A program made the translations under genes and the position numbers. From Prevotella sp. CAG:485 (lineage in GTDB: Bacteria; Bacteroidota; Bacteroidia; Bacteroidales; Muribaculaceae): a DNA stretch of 23,075 bases. The stretch lies in assembly GCA_000437495.1 (NCBI GenBank), contig FR897816.1, positions 10,465 to 33,539 of the forward strand, in the 5' to 3' direction. Under the pieces are notes generated by a model. That model searched no databases and was not told where the DNA came from. It saw nothing but the letters and a program-made list of their open reading frames with translations. Of this stretch, positions 15,304 through 23,068 are shown one piece after another; within the stretch, counting starts at the first letter, position 1; every line of letters begins with the position of its first letter.

Positions 15304-15480
15304 AAAATAACGCCAAGCCGCAGGCTCTTCTTGCAAAGGAGGGCCGACAGCGTTGACGAATGTCCCGTAAAATAGCCCCGTCGAAAAGAGAGGCAACGCG
15401 GACATTGACGGCAGCTCCCGGCGGCGCGGCTAAAATAAACAACTCAACCAACCAACCAACAAAATCTAAAAAAACTAATC
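15304..15480 (+). promoter_or_regulatory. Long structured 5' leader of the ferredoxin gene
   Basis: The leader is longer than the ferredoxin coding sequence. It contains a 10-bp hairpin with a 3-nt loop (15323-15332 with 15336-15345, two G-U pairs) that buries an AAGGAGG motif. It also has a second stem (AATGTCC 15359-15365 with GGACATT 15400-15406) enclosing about 34 nt, then a GC-rich block. Finally there is an unstructured A/C-rich run with repeated AACC before the ATG, which has no Shine-Dalgarno of its own. It matches no riboswitch class that I recognise. A role in iron- or redox-responsive control of the ferredoxin is possible but only inferred. Confidence 0.5.
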
Positions 15481-15648
15481 ATGGCTTACGTTATCACCGA
15501 CCGTTGCATAGCATGCGGTACCTGCCAGCCGGTTTGCCCCGTAGAGGCTATTTCCGAGGGCGAAATCTATCACATCGACCCGGACACTTGCATCAGCTGC
15601 GGCAGCTGCGCTGCTGTTTGCCCCAACGACGCTATCGAAGAGGGATAA
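15481..15648 (+). CDS. 2[4Fe-4S] ferredoxin
   Basis: The 55-residue product starts MAYVITDRCIACGTC and ends AIEEG. It has two complete bacterial-type cluster motifs: Cys9, 12, 15 with Cys19-Pro, and Cys37, 40, 43 with Cys47-Pro. Eight cysteines ligate two [4Fe-4S] clusters, the standard clostridial-type arrangement and length. It is a cytosolic low-potential electron carrier, in anaerobes typically serving pyruvate:ferredoxin oxidoreductase, hydrogenases or Rnf-like complexes; the partner here is not visible. The gene stands alone with its own promoter (15268-15298), long leader and terminator (15675-15714), so it is monocistronic and likely strongly expressed. Confidence 0.97.
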   Translation: MAYVITDRCIACGTCQPVCPVEAISEGEIYHIDPDTCISCGSCAAVCPNDAIEEG

Positions 15649-15674
15649 GGCTTTTCAGTCAAGTTAAAAAGCGA

Positions 15675-15714
15675 GGTTGTGATGAAAGATTTTCACACAA
15701 CCCCGTCTTTTTTT
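15675..15714 (+). terminator. Intrinsic terminator of the ferredoxin gene
   Basis: A 12-bp stem with a one-base bulge (GGTTGTG-A-TGAAA against TTTCA-CACAACC, 3-nt loop) is followed by CCGTC and seven T. It lies 26 nt after the ferredoxin stop. Confidence 0.92.
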
Positions 15715-15768
15715 GCCCCTGACTTAATTTTCAGATAGCCAATTATACAATTGAACGAATTTATTTAT

Positions 15769-15776
15769 TATCTTTG
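15769..15776 (+). promoter_or_regulatory. -7 promoter element for the glycosyltransferase gene
   Basis: TATCTTTG matches TAnnTTTG and would start transcription near 15782, about 35 nt before the ATG at 15817. No convincing -33 TTTG is present at 19-21 nt; the upstream sequence is simply AT-rich. Confidence 0.55.
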
Positions 15777-15816
15777 CATTATTAACCCCAGTCGCAATCC
15801 AAATTAAAGGAATATA

Positions 15817-16557
15817 ATGGACAACCAGCAGCCTCTGATTTCCGTCATCACGGTAACATATAATGCCGCCGGCGTTTTACCGGCTACCATGCAGAGCCTT
15901 CGTGAACAGCAATGTGCCGATTTCGAGCACATCATCATTGACGGCGCGAGCACCGACAGCACCCTTGCCGTGGCGCGGCGTTATTCCACGCCGGGACTGC
16001 GCATACTGTCGGAAAAGGACAATGGCCTGTATGACGCCATGAACAAGGGCCTGCAGATGGCCAAAGGGAAATATGTGCTGTTTCTGAACGCCGGCGACAG
16101 ACTGGCTACGAATGCCACCCTTAGCCGTTATGCAATGGCAGCCGACCGCAATCCCGACATCATTTACGGCGACACCGTAATAGTGGATGCTGCCGACGCG
16201 CTGCTGAGACCCCGGCATCTGTCGGCGCCGAAAATCCTTACCGCCGACAGCTTTAAGCAGGGTATGCTGATATGTCATCAGGCCTTTATGGTGCGCCGCG
16301 AGCTGGCTCCTCTGTTCGACACAGCTTACCGTTGGTCGGCTGATTACGACTGGTGCGTGAAGTGCATCAGAGCCACTACTCCCGAGCGTTGCGAGAATCT
16401 GAGGTGCGTAACGGTGCATTATCTCGACGGCGGCCTGACGCGTGTGCATAAGCTCTCGTCGCTGTTGGAGCGTTTCCGCATCATGAGTCATCACTACGGT
16501 TTCGGCTCAACACTCTGCCGGCACATCGGGTTCATATTCCGCGCCATGAAGAGATGA
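15817..16557 (+). CDS. Family 2 glycosyltransferase (WcaE-like)
   Basis: The product has 246 residues. The GT-A start is PLISVITVTYNAAGVLPAT, followed by HIIIDGASTDST (residues 38-49) and the metal-site variant LNAGD (90-94) in place of the usual DxD. LSEKDNGLYDAMNKGLQMAKG (about 64-84) is a hallmark of the branch that includes the colanic-acid transferase WcaE. SADYDWCVKC (about 173-183) is the usual acceptor-site region. No membrane segment is present, so it is a cytosolic enzyme acting at the inner membrane on lipid-linked glycans. The sugar is unknown. It is followed 10 nt later by an AraC-type regulator gene on the same strand, so the pair is probably co-transcribed. Confidence 0.9.
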   Translation: MDNQQPLISVITVTYNAAGVLPATMQSLREQQCADFEHIIIDGASTDSTLAVARRYSTPGLRILSEKDNGLYDAMNKGLQMAKGKYVLFLNAGDRLATNATLSRYAMAADRNPDIIYGDTVIVDAADALLRPRHLSAPKILTADSFKQGMLICHQAFMVRRELAPLFDTAYRWSADYDWCVKCIRATTPERCENLRCVTVHYLDGGLTRVHKLSSLLERFRIMSHHYGFGSTLCRHIGFIFRAMKR

Positions 16558-16567
16558 TGCGGCGGTG

Positions 16568-17440
16568 ATGGAAGACAGAATCATTACCCTGGCTCAACTG
16601 AACGCCGGTGAGGCCGGTATGCCCTTGGGCAGCGAGATGTGGATGTATGAGGGTCCTCTCACCCACAGAGACACCGATTTCCTGCCCGTAAGGTTCGACG
16701 CCCTCATTGGCATTGCCGTGCATCACGGCTCGGCAGTTTTCAGCATCGACGGAAAGGAGTACAGGCTGGAACCCAATACGGTGGGTATTTTGCGGCCATA
16801 CTGCTATCTGAGCAACTTCAGCACGCTCAACGGCGAGCCGATTGACGTCTCCATAATAGGCTGTTCGGAGAAAGTGGAAGATAATATGGCCGACACCCTC
16901 AGCGAGATTATGCCCTTGGTGATAAAGCTGCATATCGACCCTGTGGTGAAGATGCAGCCGGGTGGGGTAGAGGCGCTTCGGCCTTATCTGGATTTGCTGA
17001 GGCGCATGGCCGTCAATGAACCGAGGCAGGCACAGACCTCGCGTAAGGCAGGTTGCATCTTCAAGGCCGCTATTTATGAAATAATAGAGCGGCGTATGCC
17101 CGACGAAACCTCCGGTCTGTCGGGCCGCAGCCGCGAGATAACGGCGCATTTCTTCTACCTGTTAGGCAAATACTTCCAGGAGCACCGCGATGTGGAGTTC
17201 TATGCGACCTCTTTGCAGATTTCGGCCAAGCATCTCAGCACGGTGCTGAAGGCGACCTCAGGCAAAACCGCCGGCGACTGGATAGAGCTCTATGTGGTGC
17301 GCGAGGCAAAGATTTTGCTCTCCAACTCTTCGCTGCGCATCAAAGAGATAGCATCGCGGCTGCATTTCTCCTCACAAGCCTTCTTCGGCAAATATTTCCG
17401 CAATATTACCGGCATGTCGCCTTCCGACTACCGGCGTTAA
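16568..17440 (+). CDS. AraC-family transcriptional regulator
   Basis: The product has 290 residues from the ATG at 16568; a GTG directly before it (16565) is an equally possible start. The N-terminal 170 residues form a cupin-like sensor (GSAVFSIDGKEYRLEPNTVGIL), with no recognised ligand. The C-terminal 100 residues carry the two AraC helix-turn-helix units: FYATSLQISAKHLSTVLKATSG and then IKEIASRLHFSSQAFFGKYF followed by RNITGMSPSDYRR, the classic family signature. It follows the glycosyltransferase gene and may regulate surface-glycan genes, but its targets are unknown. Its stop lies only 5 bp from the stop of the convergent helicase gene, with no visible terminator between them. Confidence 0.93.
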   Translation: MEDRIITLAQLNAGEAGMPLGSEMWMYEGPLTHRDTDFLPVRFDALIGIAVHHGSAVFSIDGKEYRLEPNTVGILRPYCYLSNFSTLNGEPIDVSIIGCSEKVEDNMADTLSEIMPLVIKLHIDPVVKMQPGGVEALRPYLDLLRRMAVNEPRQAQTSRKAGCIFKAAIYEIIERRMPDETSGLSGRSREITAHFFYLLGKYFQEHRDVEFYATSLQISAKHLSTVLKATSGKTAGDWIELYVVREAKILLSNSSLRIKEIASRLHFSSQAFFGKYFRNITGMSPSDYRR

Positions 17441-17445
17441 CGGCT

Positions 17446-20400
17446 TCAGTGCCAGACCTCATTGACGCTGCCTGAGGCCGGATGCCACACATAACCCTCT
17501 ATGTGAGCATAGCGGTCGGTCTTTTGCAGGCGCGAGGCATATCCGCGCACCCTTATTTCGTGATTTATGTCGTCGGAGTCGGTGGCAATGTCAATCACCG
17601 CAGCCTTGTTGCTCGGGTCTACGACCATCAGGTCGGCGGTATAGACCTTTGCCCTGTCGTAGAGGCTATGAGGTTCGAGAACCTTGTTATCCGGACCAAA
17701 CCATGCGGCGGCATATCTGTTTGAATGCAGCTCGCTGAGCATAGCTTTTTGGAGGCGCTGTCGCTCGTTTGCCGAGATGAACCCGCGTACCTCCGCACGC
17801 AGCAGGAAGCGACTGATGCTGTCATCAGGATTGTTGCCTGATACCAGGCTCTTAAGAGCCTCGCGGGTGATTTTGTCGAGCCGCTTGTTCGTTTCAGCCT
17901 CATTGTCGCCGCTGAACGGCGATTCCTCCTCAGGAGCATATTTTATCTCCGGCAGATTGATGTTGACGCGGTACGACTCCAATACCATCTCCTCTTCCTT
18001 AGGCTTGTCGCTGTTCTCTTTCTCGTTGCGCTTCAGCACATAATCCCTGTCGGGACGCGCGCCGAAAGAGAAGAGGAGTTTGGCTTCTATATCATCATCA
18101 TCACCGGCTTCTCCTCCCTCTTCAAACTCATCAAACTCACCTTCATCGGCCATTATCAGACCCGGGAGCTTCAGGTCTTCGGCGCTCTTTATCTCGGTAA
18201 TTGCCTTGCCAATGCCCTTGTCGGCCGGTTTGGCGCTGATATACACATACAGCTCATCTTTGGCACGGGTGAAAGCCACATACGCCAGGTTGAGCGCATC
18301 GAGACACTGCTCACTCTCAATATCATTCACCGGAGTCTCCCAGGGAGTGCCCGCGAAATCATCAGCACTGTTGATTTTTGCCGGTACCAACTTGGGCATA
18401 ATGTGGGCAAAGTCAGCGCCCGGATGGAACCAGACCATCTCACCGGGGCCACCCTTTATCGTGGTGCGACCGTTCATTGCCGGCAAAATGATGCAGCGCC
18501 TCTCCAGGCCTTTCGATTTGTGGATGGTGAGAATCTGCACAGCGTTGGCGTCTTGCGGCGAGGCAATGGCCAGCTTGTACTGCTTATCCTCCCAATAATT
18601 CAGGAAAGAGGCCACGTCAGCCTGATGCGTCTCGCAGAAATTTGACACCACATCCTGGAAGGCACTTATATACCGCGCCTCAAGACGTCGTTCCTCCTCA
18701 GGCACGAACGTGGCGATGATGCGTTCCACCATGGCTCCGAGCGTCAGCGAAGTGTCGCCGGCGAGGATGCTTCCGGCATCCTGAGCTGCCGTAGAACCCG
18801 CAAAATACATATTGATAAGCTCGGCTGTGGTGGCCTGCGGATTGCCCACGCTGAGCCGGTGTATGGAGTCGATGAAATCATTCACCAGCTTTGAATAGCC
18901 TTCCGGCGACTCGGTGCGCGAGCCCTCGCTCTTGATGGCCTGAAGCATGGTGACGATGGTCTGTATGCTGTGGCCGTTTTTGATTATCAGCGATTCGTCG
19001 CTTATCACTTCAATAGGCGTGAAATCGGCATCCTCATTCAGCGCATTGCGGTTGTATTCCGTTATAGCGCGGATGGCCTTGGTGCCGTCGGTATGTGAGC
19101 GCACAAGCACCGCAATATCCTTTTGGTAATAACCGCGGCCTATGAGCTCGACGATGAGGGGGCCGATATACGTCATCTCGGATGTCTCCTCCTGATTTAT
19201 CTCCACATACCCTTGCAGATCTTCGCAGTGTGGAATCTGCTCCAGACCTTTATAAGTGGCCTCAATATCGGCCACAGCGGTCTTGTTGTCGGCGTAATGA
19301 GATGCGAGATACCTGAACATGGCATTGTTGAACTGCACAATGGCCGGGGCTGACCGATAGTTGATGTTGTTGCCCGCGGTGTCTCCCGTTATCTCCAGAT
19401 CCCTTCCGGAATATAATTGAGGCACCTTACTTGTGATGAGAGTGGAGTCGGCGTTGCGGAAACGGTAGATACTCTGTTTGGCGTCGCCGATTATCATATT
19501 CTCGTTGCTCTTGCTCTCGTCGATGAGAGGCTTCATGTTTACCCACTGAAGCAACGACGTGTCCTGGAACTCGTCTATCATGTACGATTCCAGCACCGTG
19601 CCGATTTTCTCATATATGAAAGGCACATCGCTGCCCTGGTTTATCTTCTGCAGAATGGTGTTGGTGTCGGCAAGCTGCACAATGTTGTTGCTCACCGTGT
19701 AGTTTTGTATGTAGCCCAACAGCAGATGAATCAGCGCCAGCACAGGAACGGCGTTGGTCATACAGGCCACATAGTTGTTGATGTTGGTCCAGGCCAGGCA
19801 TTGTTGCAACAGCGTCTCGTCAAGCTCCTTGAATTTCAGCAGCTCGTCGGCCGAAGAAAGTTTCTCAAGGCCCTTCTTATTGATGAGAGTCTTATAAGGA
19901 GTGAGAGTGACATCCGGCAATTCGTTGGCCGGAGTGGCAAGCACTGCGTCTATGCGTTTCCTCAGATGGGAATATATTTGTTTGTCGATACCTTTTTCTG
20001 TGGCAAGACGCAGAAATTCCTCCGCAGTTTGTTTTGCTGCCTCCGCATTCTCAGTAAGCAAAATATCACCCTGATTTTTCACCGCCGCTTCCAGGCCTCT
20101 GAGGTCTTTTTGTGAAGCGAAGTACTCTTCAAGCGCCTTGAGCTCATTTTTGAATTTCTCCTTTTCTATCATTTCCAGATAGTCGAGTAAATCGGAGTAA
20201 GACTTGCCTGAGTGTTGGCTTAGGTTCCATTTCTGGCCATTTTTCTGCAGCATCGACATATACTTCTGAGTCCAGAAAGCCTCCTCGCTGTGAGGGTTGT
20301 TTATGGCCGTGGCAAACAGAGCATCGAGGGCTGCCGCAATTACCAGAGTTGTGTCGAGCTCAACATCGTAATTGTCGGGCAGTTCCACCTCATAGGCAAA

Positions 20401-20805
20401 GCTGCGCAGAATCTGTTGAAAGAAACTGTCAATGGTGGAAACCTGAAAATCGGAATAATGGTTGAGAATCTGATAGAGCGTCTCACGGGCAACAGCGCGA
20501 ATTTCGGAAGCACTTGCGTGCAGCTCTTCTTCAAAATCACTGAGATAGGGCGTTTTCTTATCCTTAGGATTTGCCAGACGCGACAGACCCAAAATAAAAC
20601 GGTTGCGCATTTCGGCCGTGGCCTTGTTGGTAAAAGTAATGGCCAGCAGATGGCTGTGGACATCAAGAATCTCGCGATGCTTCCCCCGGTTGCGGCGAAG
20701 ACGCCATTTGCCATTCTCCTTTATGCCCAACAGCAGTTTAAGATACATTTTTGTCAGACTGTAGGTCTTGCCTGACCCGGCCGAAGCCCGTTTAAGAGTA
20801 ATCAT
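17446..20805 (-). CDS. UvrD/RecB-like ATP-dependent helicase with degenerate C-terminal nuclease region
   Basis: The product has 1119 residues with a full superfamily 1A helicase motif set: ASAGSGKT (7-14), TFTNKAT (57-63), STIDSF (123-128), DEFQDT (411-416), GDAKQSIYRFR (440-450), LTIHKSKGLE (759-768) and AYVAFTRAKDEL (841-852). It belongs to the RecB/AddA-like proteins that in Bacteroidetes normally pair with a nuclease partner for double-strand break repair. An acidic low-complexity insert lies at 887-906. The C-terminal region (about 980-1119) aligns in layout with the RecB-type nuclease domain, with Asp1058 and Asp1072. However, the position where the D-x-K lysine is expected is Ala1074 (VIDIAT), and no G..lH motif is seen. 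Helicase activity is likely; nuclease activity is doubtful. It is the last gene after the SUI1-family gene, 46 nt away. Confidence 0.9.
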   Translation of the reverse strand: MITLKRASAGSGKTYSLTKMYLKLLLGIKENGKWRLRRNRGKHREILDVHSHLLAITFTNKATAEMRNRFILGLSRLANPKDKKTPYLSDFEEELHASASEIRAVARETLYQILNHYSDFQVSTIDSFFQQILRSFAYEVELPDNYDVELDTTLVIAAALDALFATAINNPHSEEAFWTQKYMSMLQKNGQKWNLSQHSGKSYSDLLDYLEMIEKEKFKNELKALEEYFASQKDLRGLEAAVKNQGDILLTENAEAAKQTAEEFLRLATEKGIDKQIYSHLRKRIDAVLATPANELPDVTLTPYKTLINKKGLEKLSSADELLKFKELDETLLQQCLAWTNINNYVACMTNAVPVLALIHLLLGYIQNYTVSNNIVQLADTNTILQKINQGSDVPFIYEKIGTVLESYMIDEFQDTSLLQWVNMKPLIDESKSNENMIIGDAKQSIYRFRNADSTLITSKVPQLYSGRDLEITGDTAGNNINYRSAPAIVQFNNAMFRYLASHYADNKTAVADIEATYKGLEQIPHCEDLQGYVEINQEETSEMTYIGPLIVELIGRGYYQKDIAVLVRSHTDGTKAIRAITEYNRNALNEDADFTPIEVISDESLIIKNGHSIQTIVTMLQAIKSEGSRTESPEGYSKLVNDFIDSIHRLSVGNPQATTAELINMYFAGSTAAQDAGSILAGDTSLTLGAMVERIIATFVPEEERRLEARYISAFQDVVSNFCETHQADVASFLNYWEDKQYKLAIASPQDANAVQILTIHKSKGLERRCIILPAMNGRTTIKGGPGEMVWFHPGADFAHIMPKLVPAKINSADDFAGTPWETPVNDIESEQCLDALNLAYVAFTRAKDELYVYISAKPADKGIGKAITEIKSAEDLKLPGLIMADEGEFDEFEEGGEAGDDDDIEAKLLFSFGARPDRDYVLKRNEKENSDKPKEEEMVLESYRVNINLPEIKYAPEEESPFSGDNEAETNKRLDKITREALKSLVSGNNPDDSISRFLLRAEVRGFISANERQRLQKAMLSELHSNRYAAAWFGPDNKVLEPHSLYDRAKVYTADLMVVDPSNKAAVIDIATDSDDINHEIRVRGYASRLQKTDRYAHIEGYVWHPASGSVNEVWH

Positions 20806-20851
20806 GATAAAAAGCTAAATTAATGATTTGCAGCCACTTACCCGGCCGTTG

Positions 20852-21184
20852 TTATATTTTATATCCCAGGCTGCGAAGCAGCTCGGCGGTCTGCTGCCGC
20901 CTGTCGCCTTGCAACAGAATCTCGCCGCCGCGTGCCGAGCCCCCGGTGCCGAGCCGGTGCCGAAGCGTGGAGGCCAACTCCTGAAGCTCTTCGTCGGAGC
21001 CGTTGAAGCCATAAATTATGGTGGCAGTCTTGCCGCCGCGACCCTTCTTCTCAATGGCTATGTGCAGCTTCCCCTTATGGGTCTGTGGCTTCTCTTCGGC
21101 GGGAGTTTCCGACAGCGTCTCAGGCCCCTCAGGCAGAGTCCCCGACGTCTGTAAATTCTTCAAAGTATCTTTCCAATCCATCAT
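20852..21184 (-). CDS. eIF1/SUI1-family translation factor (YciH-like)
   Basis: The product has 110 residues. A variable, charged N-terminal part (to about residue 38) precedes the SUI1 domain: KLHIAIEKKGRGGKTATIIYGF, then LASTLRHRLGTGGSARGGEILLQGD and a final LLRSLGYKI. The GTGGS and ILLQGD elements are family signatures. Bacterial members bind the ribosomal P-site region and are thought to affect start-site fidelity; they are not essential. The start is MM (ATG 21184, or 21181). The ATG comes 4 nt after the stop of the DUF6056-like gene, so the two are coupled. The helicase gene follows 46 nt later. Confidence 0.93.
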   Translation of the reverse strand: MMDWKDTLKNLQTSGTLPEGPETLSETPAEEKPQTHKGKLHIAIEKKGRGGKTATIIYGFNGSDEELQELASTLRHRLGTGGSARGGEILLQGDRRQQTAELLRSLGYKI

Positions 21185-21188
21185 TGTG

Positions 21189-22703
21189 TCAAGGTTCTAA
21201 AGTCATTTCGCAGCGGAAGAGCCACGGCATATTGTTGTGATAAACGGCCATGCGCCAGCCTTCGCTCTCGTCCCAGTAATCCCAGCTACTGGAGTCGAAA
21301 TCCAGCTCACGCACCCATACAGCCTTGTTGCCGAAGGGCAGATATTTCACCAGATATATGGGACGCGGATTCCTCTTTGACTGTACGGCAGCCCAGGAAT
21401 CGCCTCCCATGTCGACTACCATATTCGTGTCCTTGTCAGCCGTTAAATTCTCCGTGCCCTGCGGCCAGACCTTAATGACAGGAGCCTGCGGGTCAGTGCT
21501 GCGGCGCACCCACGTCAGAGGTATTATAAAGTCGTTCGTCTTGCGATATTCCGAACCCATCATCTCGCCCGACAGGAAAACATTCCCGTCACGCGATTTG
21601 AGATACGACTCCATAATATAGTTGTATTTCTTGTACACATGCAGAGTGTCGGAGATTTTCATGTACGCCACCACAGTCACTAAAATCAGCAGTGCCGCTG
21701 CCCATCCCCGGCTCAGCCTTACGTCTCTCAGCGCACCCAACAGCATTATCATGAGCGCCAGACGGATGCCCATGCAGGCATTCAGATACACCGAACCCAC
21801 CATCAGCAGCACAAAAGCCAGTCCGGCAACCGCCACCAAGGCGTAAGCATAACGGCGCACATAAAGCCGCAGGTTTAAGCCGCGCCGATGCCGCCATATC
21901 AGCAAAATCACCAACGGCACGAAATACCAGTTCCATAAGACCAGATTGGCCAACCGCGCCACAACCGTCTGCGGAGTGTAAGAATCGAGCCGCACCTGAT
22001 TGCCCGGCGCCAGCACATTGAAGAAGAAGCCGGCGGCAAAAGTCAGAGCCACGCACAGCTGCTCCTTCTTGAGCTGATGGCGGTGAAGCATCATATAAGC
22101 CGCCAGAGCCAGTCCCAAGCCGGCTGTGAAGGCCTCGTTGCTCTCGCCCGTGACAAAGCCCAACAGGATTAGCAATATCCATTGCCACCACTTCTTCACC
22201 CTCACCGAGGTGAAGGCCACCACAAAGCCCGTTACCAACGTGGCTATCCACAGATAATTGACCTGATAGGCAATGTCTGTCTGAACCTCGACTATGTAGA
22301 GATATAGCAGCGCCGACAGCAACAGCATCTGTCTTGCTCCCGAGCCCCAGCGCAACAGGCGCTTCATCAGCAACACAAAGAGCATGAAGACAGCAGCGTC
22401 GAAGAGACCGAACAGCCACGGCACCGAGGGGTCGAGAGCGCAGAAGGGCTGCACAATGCTGTGAACGGCCACCCGCCCGTTTTCATACAGATAATGGTTG
22501 TGCTGCGATTCTATTACATCGCCTATCGAGCGGATGCGCCGGTATGGATTCTCCTGACCGTGTACGGGCACCACAAAGCCATATTCCACCCTGTCGCCCG
22601 ACCGGGGACCGATATATTCCTGCACAAATATCAACAGGGCAAAGAACATGGGCAGCAGCCATGTTGTCAGCTTAACGGGCTTGGGGATGTTGATTGCAGG
22701 CAT
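21189..22703 (-). CDS. DUF6056-like polytopic membrane protein
   Basis: The product has 504 residues with about ten hydrophobic segments between residues 12 and 350, then a soluble C-terminal part of about 140 residues with many Trp, Asp and Tyr. Signature-like pieces are SQHNHYLYENGRVAVHSI (near 66-83), GESNEAFTAGLGL (near 190) and NVLAPGNQVRL (near 238). These match my recollection of DUF6056, membrane proteins that resemble GT-C-type glycosyltransferases, so a role in surface polysaccharide assembly is possible but unproven. It is the first gene of the minus-strand unit with the SUI1-family and helicase genes. No good promoter is visible upstream within the window. Confidence 0.75.
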   Translation of the reverse strand: MPAINIPKPVKLTTWLLPMFFALLIFVQEYIGPRSGDRVEYGFVVPVHGQENPYRRIRSIGDVIESQHNHYLYENGRVAVHSIVQPFCALDPSVPWLFGLFDAAVFMLFVLLMKRLLRWGSGARQMLLLSALLYLYIVEVQTDIAYQVNYLWIATLVTGFVVAFTSVRVKKWWQWILLILLGFVTGESNEAFTAGLGLALAAYMMLHRHQLKKEQLCVALTFAAGFFFNVLAPGNQVRLDSYTPQTVVARLANLVLWNWYFVPLVILLIWRHRRGLNLRLYVRRYAYALVAVAGLAFVLLMVGSVYLNACMGIRLALMIMLLGALRDVRLSRGWAAALLILVTVVAYMKISDTLHVYKKYNYIMESYLKSRDGNVFLSGEMMGSEYRKTNDFIIPLTWVRRSTDPQAPVIKVWPQGTENLTADKDTNMVVDMGGDSWAAVQSKRNPRPIYLVKYLPFGNKAVWVRELDFDSSSWDYWDESEGWRMAVYHNNMPWLFRCEMTLEP

Positions 22704-22779
22704 ATCTGAAGTTCTAAAGGTCGTTGTCAGTAACCGTGGTTTAGGCCTTGTTCCTTAAAAAATCGCGAGCGCTGGGGAC

Positions 22780-22868
22780 GCAGATTTCGGTCAGATTTGG
22801 CCTTGCAGGCGAAGGAGCATAGCGAGCTATGCGACTGAACCAAAAGGCCAAAGATGGCTGGAAGCTGC
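22780..22868. repeat. Long imperfect inverted repeat with internal palindrome
   Basis: The 25-nt arms 22780-22804 and 22844-22868 are inverted copies of each other at 19 of 25 positions by hand alignment. The inner TTTGGCCTT/AAGGCCAAA is perfect. At the centre lies a perfect 7-bp palindrome (GCATAGC, GA, GCTATGC, 22817-22832). The whole could form a stem-loop of about 90 nt in DNA or RNA. It looks like a dispersed intergenic repeat. Confidence 0.6.
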
Positions 22869-23047
22869 GGGTCGGAGGTAATTTCCGTGCTGCCGTCTTT
22901 GCTTTTGTCGCCTTTTTGTATTTAACATTTGAATTACTTTGTTAAACCGGAAGAGGGTCAGGATGTCTTTTATGAACCGAAAACTGTTAAATTGATTCTT
23001 TTTTGGACATAAAGACCTTCCTTTCGGATTCGTTCGAACTGCCGACT

Positions 23048-23068
23048 GACCTGACTCCGGCTCAGGTC
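23048..23068. repeat. Short perfect inverted repeat at the right edge
   Basis: GACCTGA and TCAGGTC are perfect 7-bp inverted copies separated by 7 nt. It may be a protein binding site or a hairpin. What follows lies outside the window. Confidence 0.4.

Noticed and set aside
15304..15480. Known riboswitch upstream of the ferredoxin gene
   Set aside because: None of the core motifs I know for TPP, cobalamin, FMN or SAM riboswitches is recognisable. It is kept only as an unassigned structured leader.
15360..15722. 120-codon plus-strand frame covering the ferredoxin region
   Set aside because: It is a shifted shadow of the ferredoxin gene, rich in Arg and Gln as such shadows are, and it runs through the terminator.
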